35,401 bases of DNA from Pirellulales bacterium (GCA_025927475.1 JAICLL010000054.1:1-35401); one strand, 5' to 3'; counted from the first letter of the stretch, positions 21,446 to 30,661 are shown. Notes: a model not told the origin generated them from the letters alone. A program made the numbers and translations.

Positions 21446-23695
21446 ATGACTATGGCGCATATGTCTCGGTTGATCGTGGCCCTTGGGCTGTTCGCTCTCT
21501 CGTTGTCGCCCGCGGCGCATCTGGCCGCGCAAGATGCCGACGAAGAACAGCCGTTCGGCGAACCGCCAGCGGCCGAAGAAGCGGAGAAGCCTATCGCTGT
21601 GCCAAGCCACGATCCGGTGGTCTTGGCGCTGATGGCCCGCAAGCCTTCGACGCCGGAGGAGCTGGGACGAGCCATCGACACGTTGATCGATCTGCACGCG
21701 CTGTACGAAGCCGGCTTGCTCACCAAGCAATTGCTTGATGCCAAGCTCGACGATGCCGACTGGGTCGCATTGGTCGATCAGCTTGGCTCGCCGCTGTTCT
21801 TGCGATTGGCGTTGATCGATGAGCTACAGCCCGAGGGCCGGCGGGTTTCGGACGCGGCGTTGGGGGCGGCCGAGCGGCGCGCCCGCGATCCGCGGCGGCT
21901 GGCCAAGCTGATCGATCAACTGGGCGATGCATCGCCGGCGGTCCGGCGCGGAGCGATGATTCGCCTGGCCCAAGGACGCGAGGCCGGCGTTCAAGCGATC
22001 ATCGCAGCCATGCTCGATCCGGCTCGTGCCGCGCAGCGACCGGCGCTGCGGCTGGCCCTGACACGGTTCGGTCCCGATGCCATCGCGCCGCTGGAGGCCT
22101 TGGTTCGTTGCGATGTGCCCGCTCTGGAATTGCAAGCCATTCTGACGATCGGCGAACTGGGGCGCTCGGAGCTGGCGCTCGACTTGCTCGCGCCGGCGTT
22201 GGCTGAAGCGACGCCCGCGGAGGTGCGCCAGGCGGCTCGAGAGGGTCTTCGGCAGTTATTAGGGCGCGTGCCCGACCGCGATGAGGCGGCCAAGACGCTC
22301 ACCATCGTCGCGCGCCGCGACTTCGACGCGGCCCTGCAACAACAGGCCTCCGACGCGGCGTCGGCGACCGTGTGGCAATGGGATGTCGAAAAATCGCAGC
22401 TTGTCCCGACGAGCTTGTCGCCGCTGGTTGCCCGGCTCGATGTCGCGGCATACCGGGCGGGTGATGCCTTGAAGCTCACCGCGCGCGGTCGCGCCGCTCG
22501 CAGAATCTACCTGGCGGCCGCGCTCGAAGCGGCGACCTACCGCGCCCAAGCCGATCTGGCCCCGCAGGCGGCGCCCGACGCCATTCAAAATGTGCTGGCC
22601 GCCGAAGACGCCGCCGTGGTCGCAGACTTGCTCGAATTCGCGTTGGCCACCGAACATAGCGTGGCCGCCACTCTGGCGGCTCAGGCGCTGGGCGATTTGG
22701 CCAAAGACGATTTGTTGTACCATCGTCAGCCGCAATCAAGCGTGCTGGTCGAGGCGGCCCGCAACAGCGATCGCCGCGTTCGCTTTGCCGCGTTGAGCTC
22801 GATCATGAGGCTCAAGCCCTTGAAGCCCTATCCCGGTTCAAGTTTCGTGGTCGACACGCTGGGATATTTTGCGAGTTCGTTTGGCCAGCCGCGCGTGTTG
22901 ACCGCAGACGCCCGACCGGCCGAGCTGCAAACCTTAGCCGGCATGCTGGCCGGCCTCGGCTATGAGACCGACACCGCGGGCACCGAGCGCGAGGTCGTTG
23001 CCGAGACCGTCGCCTCGCCCGATTACCTGCTGGCGCTGATTGATTACAGCCTGGCCGCGCCGACTTCCGGGCAATTGCTCGAACGCCTGCGGCGCGATGC
23101 CCGCACCGCCCGACTGCCGATCGGCATCATTGCCTCCAGCGACGATCTGCAGCGCGCCGAACGATTGGCTCGGCGGACGCCGCTTTCGAGGGTCATCATT
23201 CGGGCCGCCAACCCGCCGGCTCTGGAGATGCAAATTGAACGGCTGCTCAATGACGTGGGCCGTCGGATGGTCTCGCCCGACGAGCGGCGCGCCCAGGCCG
23301 AGCAAGCGGTGGCTTGGATTGCCGACATCATTTCGCGCGACCATGAAATCTATAACCTGCGGCGCATCGAGCGGCCGGTGGCCACGGCGTTGTGGCTGCC
23401 CGCGACCAGCGCGGACGCGGCGCGCGTGCTCGCCACGCTGGGCACAGCCACCAGCCAGCAATCGCTGGTCGATCTGGCCAGCCAGTTGACACAGCCGGTC
23501 GACATGCGGCAAGCGGCCGCCGACGCCTTTGCCGTCAGCGTCGCGCAGTTCGGCACGCTGCTGACCACCAGCGAGATCAGTCAACAGTACGACCGTTACA
23601 ATGCCAGCGAGCACCAAGACGAAGCAACCCAGCGACTGCTGGCCGGCATTCTCGACGTGATGGAAGCGCGAGCGACCGCGGACGAAGGTGAATAA
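21446..23695 (+). CDS. Exported HEAT-repeat protein with internal receiver-like domain
   Basis: This 749-residue protein begins with a signal peptide ([20 protein letters not shown], likely cut before QDADEEQ). ATGs at 21446, 21452 and 21461 are all possible; the last gives the shortest signal. Most of the mature protein is alpha-helical HEAT-like repeats (for example [49 protein letters not shown]), normally used for protein binding. Residues from about 483 to 600 instead look like a response-regulator receiver fold: [39 protein letters not shown] with an Asp (about 533) in the phosphorylation position, then IGIIASS and [11 protein letters not shown]-terminal helical region follows. A receiver in an exported protein is odd, so it may be a non-phosphorylated adaptor. 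The stop overlaps the next gene's start. Confidence 0.75.
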   Translation: MTMAHMSRLIVALGLFALSLSPAAHLAAQDADEEQPFGEPPAAEEAEKPIAVPSHDPVVLALMARKPSTPEELGRAIDTLIDLHALYEAGLLTKQLLDAKLDDADWVALVDQLGSPLFLRLALIDELQPEGRRVSDAALGAAERRARDPRRLAKLIDQLGDASPAVRRGAMIRLAQGREAGVQAIIAAMLDPARAAQRPALRLALTRFGPDAIAPLEALVRCDVPALELQAILTIGELGRSELALDLLAPALAEATPAEVRQAAREGLRQLLGRVPDRDEAAKTLTIVARRDFDAALQQQASDAASATVWQWDVEKSQLVPTSLSPLVARLDVAAYRAGDALKLTARGRAARRIYLAAALEAATYRAQADLAPQAAPDAIQNVLAAEDAAVVADLLEFALATEHSVAATLAAQALGDLAKDDLLYHRQPQSSVLVEAARNSDRRVRFAALSSIMRLKPLKPYPGSSFVVDTLGYFASSFGQPRVLTADARPAELQTLAGMLAGLGYETDTAGTEREVVAETVASPDYLLALIDYSLAAPTSGQLLERLRRDARTARLPIGIIASSDDLQRAERLARRTPLSRVIIRAANPPALEMQIERLLNDVGRRMVSPDERRAQAEQAVAWIADIISRDHEIYNLRRIERPVATALWLPATSADAARVLATLGTATSQQSLVDLASQLTQPVDMRQAAADAFAVSVAQFGTLLTTSEISQQYDRYNASEHQDEATQRLLAGILDVMEARATADEGE

Positions 23696-24779
23696 ATCCA
23701 ACACGATGGCCTCGAACTACCGCACCACTGTCTCATCGCTGACCGGCCCGCCGATCGGCGGGCTGATTGGCCATGGTCCGGCCATGCAGCAGGTGTACGA
23801 GCGCACGCGGCTGGTCGCGCGCTCTAATGCCTCGGTATTGCTGCTGGGCGAAACGGGCACCGGCAAGGAGCTGATCGCCAAGGCCGTCCATCAGCTTAGC
23901 CCCCGAGGCAGCGGCCCGTTTGTGCGCGTCAACTGCGGGGCGCTTTCCGAAAGCCTGTTGGAAAGCGAACTGTTTGGCCACGTGCGGGGCGCCTTCACCG
24001 GCGCCCTGGAGAACCGCACCGGCCGCTTCGAAGCCGCCCACACCGGCACGATCTTCCTTGACGAGATCAACTCGACCACGCCCAAGCTGCAGGTCAAGCT
24101 GCTGCGCGTTTTGCAAGAACGCGAGTTTGAGCGCGTGGGCGATACACAAACGATTCGCGTCAACACGCGGGTGATCGCCGCCAGCAATCGCGACCTGATG
24201 GAAGAAGTCGAAGCCGAGCGCTTCCGCGAAGACCTGTATTATCGGCTCAACGTGGTGCCCATCCATTTGCCGCCGCTGCGCGAGCGCCGCGAAGACGTGC
24301 CACAACTCGTCGGCTACTTTCTCGAGCAATACAGCGAAGAAAACGATCGCACCGTCGTACACATCGATCCTCGAGCGATGGATGCTCTGCAAGACTACCA
24401 CTGGCCGGGCAATGTGCGCGAGTTGCAAAACTACATCGAACGGGCGGTGGTGTTGGCGCCCGGCGACGAGCTGACATGCGATCTGTTGCCGGAGGTGGTG
24501 CTCAGCCAGCGGCGCCCGCGCGGGCGGCGGCTGGGCGAGGCCGATCCGGAAATTCTCGCCCAAGAGTTGGTGCAGCAGGTGTTGCAGTCGGCCGGACCGA
24601 ACAGCGAAGACCTGTACAACAAAATCGTCAATCGGGTCGAGCGCGAGTTGTTTGCCCAGGTGCTGGCCACGTGCAACAACGTGCAAATCAAGGCCGCCGC
24701 CCGGCTGGGCATCAACCGCAACACGCTGCACAAAAAGCTGAAAGAGCACGGGCTTGACGGCGCGGTTGTGGAGGGCTGA
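23688..24779 (+). CDS. Sigma-54-dependent transcriptional activator without sensory domain
   Basis: This 363-residue bacterial enhancer-binding protein uses ATP to open sigma-54 promoters. The AAA+ domain spans about 22-260: Walker A GETGTGKE (54-61), the sigma-54-contacting GAFTGA loop (101-106), Walker B TIFLDE (121-126) and the arginine-finger region [11 protein letters not shown] Fis-type helix-turn-helix lies at the C-terminus ([20 protein letters not shown]). Only about 20 residues precede the AAA+ domain, so there is no receiver, PAS or GAF domain; it must be controlled by a partner or by its level. The GTG at 23688 overlaps the HEAT gene's stop (translational coupling); ATG at 23706 is the alternative. 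The CcsA-like gene starts immediately after the stop. Confidence 0.93.
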   Translation: MNKSNTMASNYRTTVSSLTGPPIGGLIGHGPAMQQVYERTRLVARSNASVLLLGETGTGKELIAKAVHQLSPRGSGPFVRVNCGALSESLLESELFGHVRGAFTGALENRTGRFEAAHTGTIFLDEINSTTPKLQVKLLRVLQEREFERVGDTQTIRVNTRVIAASNRDLMEEVEAERFREDLYYRLNVVPIHLPPLRERREDVPQLVGYFLEQYSEENDRTVVHIDPRAMDALQDYHWPGNVRELQNYIERAVVLAPGDELTCDLLPEVVLSQRRPRGRRLGEADPEILAQELVQQVLQSAGPNSEDLYNKIVNRVERELFAQVLATCNNVQIKAAARLGINRNTLHKKLKEHGLDGAVVEG

Positions 24780-25724
24780 ATGCTGTCGCGCGTGACCATC
24801 TTTTGCTTCGCCGCCAGCTATGCGGTGGCCTGGACGCTCGAAGCCTCGCGGCTCTGGTTTCGTAGCGGATTCCGCGGCGCGGTCATGCTCGGTTTTGGCG
24901 CCGCCGGACTGCTGGCCCACACGCTCTATCTGGCCTTTCAGGCCGGAGCCGAGTTGGTGCCGCTCTCCAGCGAGTTCGATTGGTATCTGCTGGCCGCCTG
25001 GCTGCTGGCTGCCATCTATCTCTACCTGACGCTCCATTTTCCGCGAACCTCCATCGGGCTGTTTACCTTGCCGCTGGTGCTGGCGCTGATCGGCGTGGCG
25101 TACCGCTTTGCCGACCGCGTGCCTTTTCCGCAGACGCGCGCCTCGCAACTCTGGGGCATGACCCACGGCGTTTTCCTGTTGTTGGGCACGGTGGCGGTGT
25201 TGGTGGGGTTCGTGGCGGGCTTGATGCACCTGGTGCAAAGCAATCGGCTGAAGCACAAGCGGCTGCCCGCTCAAGGGTTTCAATTGCCCAGCCTCGAATG
25301 GCTGGAACGCGCCAATAGCCGCGCTACGGTCTTTTCGGCCTTGATGCTGACGCTGGGTTTTGCGTCCGGCGTGCTGCTGAACGTCATCAATCGCGAGCGC
25401 TCCGAGGCCGATTGGCTGGCTTGGAGCGATCCGGTGGTCTGGAGCAATGCCGCCCTGCTGGCCTGGATGATTGCCGCGGCGCTTTTCAGCCTGCTGTACA
25501 AGCCTGCCCGGCAGGGGCGCAAAGTGGCCTATCTGACCGTCGCCAGTTTCGCTTTTCTGGTGGTGGCGCTGGCAGTGCAACTGGCCTCGACCAGCGGGCA
25601 CGGCTCGCGAGAGCCACGCGATGTGGACCAGCCGCCCTCGGCTGGTTCGGCGCGGGGCGACGCGAGGTCGAACCAAAGAGGTAGGGTGGGCCGAGCGCAG
25701 CGAGTCCCCGGAGGCTGGTCATGA
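24780..25724 (+). CDS. CcsA/HemX-like cytochrome c assembly membrane protein with repeat-derived tail
   Basis: This 314-residue polytopic protein has about eight membrane helices and belongs to the cytochrome c assembly (CcsA/HemX) group. The likely functional segment is SQLWGMTHGVFLLLGTVAVL (about 122-141), with His in the membrane where haem could be handled. Immediate linkage to hemA supports a haem or cytochrome c role; whether it is CcsA itself or HemX is unclear. The last about 40 residues (after STSGHG) are hydrophilic and encoded by palindromic repeat DNA at 25602-25709; homologues, as I recall, end near the last helix, so this tail is probably an accident of repeat insertion. The ATG at 24780 follows the activator's stop directly. 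The stop overlaps the hemA start (ATGA). Confidence 0.82.
   Translation: MLSRVTIFCFAASYAVAWTLEASRLWFRSGFRGAVMLGFGAAGLLAHTLYLAFQAGAELVPLSSEFDWYLLAAWLLAAIYLYLTLHFPRTSIGLFTLPLVLALIGVAYRFADRVPFPQTRASQLWGMTHGVFLLLGTVAVLVGFVAGLMHLVQSNRLKHKRLPAQGFQLPSLEWLERANSRATVFSALMLTLGFASGVLLNVINRERSEADWLAWSDPVVWSNAALLAWMIAAALFSLLYKPARQGRKVAYLTVASFAFLVVALAVQLASTSGHGSREPRDVDQPPSAGSARGDARSNQRGRVGRAQRVPGGWS
25602..25709. repeat. Palindromic REP-like element at the ccsA-hemA junction
   Basis: The stretch contains GGCTC-GCGA-GAGCC (25602-25615), an 8-bp stem ACCAGCCG/CGGCTGGT (25627-25646), GGTTCG/CGAACC (25644-25649 and 25668-25673), and then GGTAGGGTGGGCCGAGCGCA (25680-25699) and following bases, which I recognise as a widespread dispersed repeat seen in many bacterial genomes. 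It is translated as the C-terminal tail of the upstream protein. The hemA SD follows directly. Confidence 0.65.
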
Positions 25725-26992
25725 AGTTGCAGATGATCGGCTGCAGCCATCGCCAGTCGAGCGTGGCCACGCGCGAACGCCTGGCGTTCAGTGCCGAGCA
25801 GGCGGGCGAGGCGCTCGACCGATTCCACGCGCGTTTTCCGCAGACCGAAGCGGTGTTGCTCTCGACCTGCAACCGCGTCGAAGTGTACGCGGCGGCCGAA
25901 GACGCCGCCTTGACGCCTTCGCACGAGCAATTGGTCGAGTTTCTGTCGGGCTTTCACGGCGTCGAGCCGCGCGACGTGTTCGACGATCTTTTCGAGCGCA
26001 CCGGCGAAGACGCCGTGCGGCATTTGTTCCAGGTGGCCGCCAGCCTCGATAGCATGGTGCTGGGCGAGCCGCAGATTATCAGCCAAGTGTGGGAAGCCTA
26101 CAACCTGGCGCTGGCTCGCCAGACGACTGGGCCGCTGACCAATCAGATTTTTCAGACGGCCATGCGCGTGGCCAAGCGCGTGGCCACCGAGACCGCGATC
26201 AACGAAAAACGGGTGAGCATTCCCAGCGTGGCGGTGGCCGATTTTGCCAAGCGCATCTTCGAGCGCTTCGACGATAAGCAGGTGCTGGTGATCGGCGCCG
26301 GCGACATGGCCGAAGAAACCCTGCGCTATCTGGCCGACGAAGGCGCCCGGCAGATCACGGTCGTCAACCGCAGCCCGCAGCGCGCGGCGGCGTTGGCCGA
26401 ACGCTGGCGCGGCGAGACGCTGCCGTGGGAGCAACTGGGCCAGGCCCTGGCGGCCGCCGACCTGGTGATCGGCACCACCGGAGCCAGCGAGCCGGTGGTG
26501 ACGCTGGCCGGTTATCGCCAGGTCGAGCACGTGCGGCAGCAACGCGACCTTTTCATTCTCGACCTGGCGGTGCCCCGCGATTTCGAGCCTGCCGTGGGCG
26601 ATTGTCTGGGCGTCTATCTCTACTCGATCGACGATTTGGAAGGCGCCTGCCGGCGGAACCGCGCCGAACGCGATCGCGAACTGCCGCTGGCGCTGAGAAT
26701 CGTCAACGAGGAGACCGACCGCTTCATGGCCGATCTGCACCACCGCGCCACCGGCCCGATCATCAAGCGGCTGCGGCAAGGCTGGCAGCAGCCGAAAGAA
26801 GATGAGTTGCGGCGGCTGTTCAACCGGCTGCCCGAGATCAGCGACCGCGAACGCCAAGAAATCCGCCAATCGTTCGACCGGCTGATCAACAAGCTGTTGC
26901 ACCCACCGCTGGAGTCGCTGCGCGACGAATCGCGCCACGGCATTCCGCAGGCGCTGCTCGACGCCATCAAGCGGCTCTGGCTGCGAGATTAG
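25721..26992 (+). CDS. hemA: Glutamyl-tRNA reductase
   Basis: HemA reduces the glutamate on glutamyl-tRNA to glutamate-1-semialdehyde, the first committed step of the C5 pathway to haem. This 423-residue protein is full length. The catalytic Cys50 lies in STCNRVEVY, followed by the conserved SLDSMVLGEPQIISQV segment (about 108-123). The NADPH-binding Rossmann domain starts near KQVLVIGAGDMAEETLRYLA (about 187), with NRSPQRAAALA next, and the C-terminal dimerisation helices end at LWLRD. The start ATG at 25721 overlaps the upstream stop by four bases and is preceded by GGAGG at 25710-25714, so translation is coupled to the CcsA-like gene. The pairing of a cytochrome c assembly gene with hemA fits coordinated haem supply. 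Confidence 0.97.
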   Translation: MKLQMIGCSHRQSSVATRERLAFSAEQAGEALDRFHARFPQTEAVLLSTCNRVEVYAAAEDAALTPSHEQLVEFLSGFHGVEPRDVFDDLFERTGEDAVRHLFQVAASLDSMVLGEPQIISQVWEAYNLALARQTTGPLTNQIFQTAMRVAKRVATETAINEKRVSIPSVAVADFAKRIFERFDDKQVLVIGAGDMAEETLRYLADEGARQITVVNRSPQRAAALAERWRGETLPWEQLGQALAAADLVIGTTGASEPVVTLAGYRQVEHVRQQRDLFILDLAVPRDFEPAVGDCLGVYLYSIDDLEGACRRNRAERDRELPLALRIVNEETDRFMADLHHRATGPIIKRLRQGWQQPKEDELRRLFNRLPEISDRERQEIRQSFDRLINKLLHPPLESLRDESRHGIPQALLDAIKRLWLRD

Positions 26993-27101
26993 GAACGAGC
27001 GATGCGCTCAACGTGACCTGTGCTACTGTAGCTTAAAAGGGCGTGGCCTACTGCGCCGCACCCGCAAATTGCCGGTAGCTGTGTAAGAAGGAGTTCTTGC
27101 A

Positions 27102-28253
27102 ATGCATCTACTGCTGGCGTTCGTCGGACTGATTCTGATCGCGCTGGTGCTGATCGATGCCTTTGAGGTTATGGTGTTGCCGCGGAGAGTCACGCGCACG
27201 CTTCGGCCCGTGCGTCTCTATTATCGCTTGGCATGGGGTTTGTGGAGCGGCTTGGCGCGGCGGCTGCCGCGGGGCAAGCGTCGCGAGAATTTTCTGAGCA
27301 TTTTTGGACCGCTTTCCTTGCTGACACTCTTCGCGCTTTGGGCGATAGCGCTCATCGTGGGTTTCGGCTTGACGCAATGGGCGTTGCGCAGCCCTTTATA
27401 CCTTGCGGACCGCGGCGACGAGCCGCGCTTAGATCTGTATCTTTACATGAGCGGCGTGACGTTCTTCACGCTCGGCTACGGCGACGTCGCGCCCACGGCC
27501 GCTCTGGGCCGGACGTTGGCCGTGGCCGAAGCGGGCATCGGCTTCGGTTTTCTGGCCGTCATTATCGGATATCTGCCGGGCCTCTCGCAGGCCGCCTCAC
27601 AGCGCGAGATCACCATTTCCCTGCTCGATGCGCGGGCCGGTTCGCCACCGACCGCCGCCGAGGGCATTTTGCGCGCCGCGCGGTCGGGCCGCGCATCTGG
27701 TTTGGAACCCTTCTTCGCCGAATGGGAACGTTGGGCCGCCCAACTCTTAGAAAGCCACCTTTCGTTTCCGGTACTGGTTTATTATCGGTCGCAACACGAC
27801 AACCAATCTTGGCTGGCCGCGTTGACGGCGGTGCTCGACAGTAGCGCGCTGTTCATCGCCGGAATCCAAGGCGCTGACGCTTACCAGGCGCAGTTGACGT
27901 TCGCCATGGCGCGGCACGCGATCGTCGATTTGTCGCTCGTATTGCGAGTTTCCCCGCGGCAGCCGACGTCGGACCGTTTGCCCTCCGACGACTTTCAACG
28001 CCTGCGCCGATTGTTCGCAGATGCCGGAGTCGAACTAGATGGAGCCAATCAGGCCGAACGGCGGCTCACCGACTTGCGGGCCATGTATGAGCCTTTTGCC
28101 GCCGGCTTATCGCAACGACTTTTGTTTAACTTGCCGCCCATTCTGTCGGCGACCGAGCCGGTCGACAATTGGCAAACCAGTCCCTGGACACGGCGCACTC
28201 CAGGCATTGGCGCGCTGGGGGCCGCCGAAGTGGAGAATGAGCATTTCCAATGA
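27102..28253 (+). CDS. Potassium-channel-like membrane protein
   Basis: This 383-residue protein has a hydrophobic N-terminal helix (about 2-22), a second helix near 75-95, and a pore region with the K+ selectivity filter TLGYGD (123-128) followed by a last helix (about 138-160, AEAGIGFGFLAVIIGYLPGL). This is the two-helix-plus-pore layout of K+ channels. The remaining 220 residues are soluble, probably cytoplasmic, and I do not recognise a RCK/TrkA-N nucleotide-binding domain in them, so gating is unknown. The SD AAGGAG lies about 9 bases before the ATG. The gene stands alone, about 110 bp after hemA, and converges with the dehydrogenase gene. Selectivity for K+ is inferred from the filter. 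Confidence 0.88.
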   Translation: MHLLLAFVGLILIALVLIDAFEVMVLPRRVTRTLRPVRLYYRLAWGLWSGLARRLPRGKRRENFLSIFGPLSLLTLFALWAIALIVGFGLTQWALRSPLYLADRGDEPRLDLYLYMSGVTFFTLGYGDVAPTAALGRTLAVAEAGIGFGFLAVIIGYLPGLSQAASQREITISLLDARAGSPPTAAEGILRAARSGRASGLEPFFAEWERWAAQLLESHLSFPVLVYYRSQHDNQSWLAALTAVLDSSALFIAGIQGADAYQAQLTFAMARHAIVDLSLVLRVSPRQPTSDRLPSDDFQRLRRLFADAGVELDGANQAERRLTDLRAMYEPFAAGLSQRLLFNLPPILSATEPVDNWQTSPWTRRTPGIGALGAAEVENEHFQ

Positions 28254-28400
28254 GCCTGAACTGCGAGGCGAAACCATGATGTTGGCTTTCAACTCGCGCG
28301 TTGATCGCTCTGACGGCGACAGGACCGGATCGCGCTCGGCAAAGGTTCGCCCGGCAGCGCGACGGAGTTGGCGACGAGTGCGCGACGCATCCAGCCTCGC

Positions 28401-29153
28401 TCACGGCAGCATCACGCGGCCGCCCGAGGCGACGACCGTTTGCCCGGTCATGAAGCTCGATTCTTCGCTGAGCAAAAAGCGAATCACGCCGGCGATCTCC
28501 TCCGGCTGGCCGATGCGGCCCAGCGGAGTTTCGTCGATCACGCGGCGCATGGTATCGGGCGGCAAGACGTGGGCCATCTCGGTTTCGGTCAGACCCGGCG
28601 CCACGCAGTTGATGCGCACGTGGGGCGCGAAGGCCTCGGCGCAGCAGTGCGTCAGAGCGATCACGCCCGCCTTCGATGCGGAGTAATGAATCTGCATCTG
28701 GCGCGGCCGAAGCGCCGCAATCGACGATACGGTGACCATCCGCCCGAAGCCGCGCCGCAGCATTTCGTCCTTGACGGCGAAGACCATCAGGAAGGTTCCG
28801 TGGAGGTTCACGTCGATCGTCTCGCGCCACTGCTCATACGTGAGATCTTCGTGGCTGGCAATGTTGCTAATGGCGCCGCAATGGGCCAGCAGGTCGATCG
28901 GCCCAAGCTGTTGGCGCGTGTGTTCGACCAGCCGTTGCACTTCGCCGGGCTGCGAGACGTCGCAGGCCGCGGCGGTGGCGCGGCGGCCGAGCGAGCGGAT
29001 TTCGGCGACCACCTCGTCGGCGGCGGCCACGCGTGAGGCGAAACTGATGGCCACGTCGGCGCCCTCGCGCGCTAGCCGCAACGCGGTTGCCCGGCCAATG
29101 CCGCGCGAGCCGCCTGTCACCAAGGCCACCCGCCCCGCAAAAGGATCGGCCAT
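28401..29153 (-). CDS. Short-chain dehydrogenase/reductase (FabG-like)
   Basis: This 250-residue SDR enzyme is a cytoplasmic NAD(P)-dependent oxidoreductase. The cofactor-binding loop is GGSRGIG (14-20), the catalytic Ser is 143 or 144 (VSSIAAL), and the Tyr157-x-x-x-Lys161 pair lies in HYSASKAG. The usual NNAG motif is replaced by HCGAIS (91-96). The C-terminal pattern VAPGLTETEMA and TGQTVVASGG fits the FabG/3-oxoacyl-ACP reductase subgroup, but SDR substrates cannot be read from sequence alone and no fatty-acid genes are adjacent. The ATG at 29153 has a strong SD (GAGGAG about 6 bases upstream). The gene lies divergent from the glycosyltransferase at 29376. Confidence 0.92.
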   Translation of the reverse strand: MADPFAGRVALVTGGSRGIGRATALRLAREGADVAISFASRVAAADEVVAEIRSLGRRATAAACDVSQPGEVQRLVEHTRQQLGPIDLLAHCGAISNIASHEDLTYEQWRETIDVNLHGTFLMVFAVKDEMLRRGFGRMVTVSSIAALRPRQMQIHYSASKAGVIALTHCCAEAFAPHVRINCVAPGLTETEMAHVLPPDTMRRVIDETPLGRIGQPEEIAGVIRFLLSEESSFMTGQTVVASGGRVMLP

Positions 29154-29215
29154 GTTCGTCTCCTCATTCTTCCTTCATTGATACATCGGCGCAGGGCGTT
29201 GCCTACCACGGGAAA

Positions 29216-29350
29216 GTCAAAATGCAAAATGCAAAAGTCAAAACCGGGAAATCGCCCAGTTCGCGCCGATCCACCAAATTAGTGTAGCGTCCTGCTAGCC
29301 GCACACCAAAGCGGTGTTGCAGGGCAACGGGCGATTTGGCACAATTCGCC
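29216..29350. repeat. Low-complexity and inverted repeats upstream of the glycosyltransferase
   Basis: At 29216-29244 the sequence is built from AAAATGC and AAAAGTC units. A 9-bp inverted repeat, AAATCGCCC (29249-29257) and GGGCGATTT (29329-29337), encloses a small hairpin ACACC/GGTGT (29303-29317). TTGGCACAATTCGCC at 29336-29350 is the exact reverse complement of 30620-30634 upstream of the next gene. Confidence 0.4.
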
Positions 29351-29375
29351 GCCCACGGCCCGCCCGCATTTACCC

Positions 29376-30479
29376 ATGACACAGATTCTGATCGTCCAAC
29401 TTGCTTCGCTGGGCGAAATCCTGCATACGTTGCCCGCCGTGCGCGCCCTCCGTGCGGCGTTGCCGCAGGCGCGGCTGGTGTGGGCCGGCGATGAAACCTA
29501 TGCCGATTTGCTCGACGCGCAGCCCTGGCTCGACGATGTGATCGGCTGGCAGAGGCGCCGGTGGTTCGGTTTCCGCGATTTCGCGCGGCGCGTCCGCCGG
29601 GCGGGCTGCCAAGTGGCAATCGATTTTCAAGGAAGCTGGCGGAGCGGCCTGTTGACCGGTCTCAGCGGCGCCGACCGCCGCATCGGCTATCGACCGTCGC
29701 TGGAAGTGGCTCATGTTTTTTACAACGATTGCCTCGCCCTGGAAACGCTCGACGTACACGCGGTCGAGCGAAACCTGGCGTTGGCGGCGCGGTTGACGGG
29801 CGTTGCCGCCGAGCCGCCCTTGGAGCGGCCCTATTTGCACGATGCCGCTCCGCGCGCGTCGCTCGGCCCCGAGTCTCGTTTCGCTTTGCAGCCAACCGCC
29901 GCCGATCTGGCAGCCGTCGATGCCTGGTTCCAGACGCACGGCTTTGATCCGGCGCGAGACCGCCTGGTGGTTCTCCATCCCGATGGCGGGCGCCAGGCCC
30001 ACCGTTGGCCCGCCGACAAGTTCACGCAGCTCGCACGCCGATTGCTGGGCCTGCCTGGCGTGCGCGTGGCTTTGGCCGGGGGAACCAACGCGCACCGGCT
30101 TTGCGACCGGGTGGCCCAGCCGCTCGGCGACGCCGTGTGGCGGGCCGATGGGCGGTTCCGCCCGTTAGCGGCCGCGGCGCTGTTTTCGCAAGCGTCGGTG
30201 GTGGTGAGCGGCGATTCGGGCTTGCTGCACTTGGCGGTGGCCGCCGGCGCGCCGGTGGTGGCGCTGTTCGGCCCGTCGCACGCCCTGCGCACCGGTCCCT
30301 ATGCCAGCAATGCCGTGGTGCTCCAGCGGCATCTGGGCTGTTCGCCGTGCTTCGCTCATCGCTGCCCGTTGCAATACGATCCGCCGCTCTGTCTGGACGA
30401 GATCAGCGTGGACCGGGTTTTCGCCCAGCTCTTATCTCGCTTGGCGCGGCCCGGTGAATCCGTCCGCCGCGCTGCATAG
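29376..30479 (+). CDS. Glycosyltransferase family 9 (heptosyltransferase-like) protein
   Basis: This 367-residue GT9 protein resembles the ADP-heptose:LPS heptosyltransferases that build the lipopolysaccharide core on the cytoplasmic side of the inner membrane. The N-terminal half starts ILIVQLASLGEILHTLPAVRALR, the acceptor-side Rossmann fold, and the C-terminal half has LVVLHPDGGRQAHRWPADKF and the characteristic donor site GDSGLLHLAVAAGAPVVALF followed by GPSHALRTGP. A Cys-rich end (GCSPCFAHRCPLQYDPPLC) is common in the family. Planctomycete LPS structures are poorly known, so the exact sugar is uncertain. The ATG at 29376 has no SD. The gene stands alone, with the next gene 182 bp downstream. 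Confidence 0.93.
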   Translation: MTQILIVQLASLGEILHTLPAVRALRAALPQARLVWAGDETYADLLDAQPWLDDVIGWQRRRWFGFRDFARRVRRAGCQVAIDFQGSWRSGLLTGLSGADRRIGYRPSLEVAHVFYNDCLALETLDVHAVERNLALAARLTGVAAEPPLERPYLHDAAPRASLGPESRFALQPTAADLAAVDAWFQTHGFDPARDRLVVLHPDGGRQAHRWPADKFTQLARRLLGLPGVRVALAGGTNAHRLCDRVAQPLGDAVWRADGRFRPLAAAALFSQASVVVSGDSGLLHLAVAAGAPVVALFGPSHALRTGPYASNAVVLQRHLGCSPCFAHRCPLQYDPPLCLDEISVDRVFAQLLSRLARPGESVRRAA

Positions 30480-30551
30480 CCCCAGGCGAGACATCGAGGT
30501 GGGAAAAAAAGGCCCACAACTCTCCGGGCTTCTTGCATCTTCAATTCACAC

Positions 30552-30634
30552 TCGCCACATTGAGAACCGCGGAGGTTCTGGGCTAGATTGCTTTTGCTAT
30601 CCGCGGTGCGCCATAATGTGGCGAATTGTGCCAA
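30552..30634 (+). promoter_or_regulatory. Candidate promoter with inverted repeats
   Basis: TTGCTT (30588-30593) and CATAAT (30612-30617) are 18 bases apart and suit a sigma-70 promoter for the gene at 30662. An inverted repeat TCGCCACATT (30552-30561) and AATGTGGCGA (30615-30624) brackets it, and a hairpin AGAACC/GGTTCT (30563-30579) lies inside. Arms this short at this distance can occur by chance. Confidence 0.35.
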
Positions 30635-30661
30635 CGGCCTTTTGCTTGCGAGGTGCGCGTG

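Noticed and set aside
23733..25676. Minus-strand open frame of about 650 codons opposite the activator and CcsA-like genes
   Set aside because: It spans two well-supported genes on the other strand and has the Gln/His/Arg bias of reversed coding DNA.
25529..26938. Minus-strand open frame opposite hemA
   Set aside because: HemA motifs are unambiguous on the plus strand; this frame has no recognisable domain.
29336..29350. Sigma-54 promoter reading of TTGGCAC upstream of the glycosyltransferase
   Set aside because: The -24-like TGGCAC is present, but no TTGC occurs at the required -12 position.
30505..30532. Minus-strand terminator (GC stem followed by a T run)
   Set aside because: The stem is only four to five pairs with a mismatch, and no minus-strand gene ends nearby.
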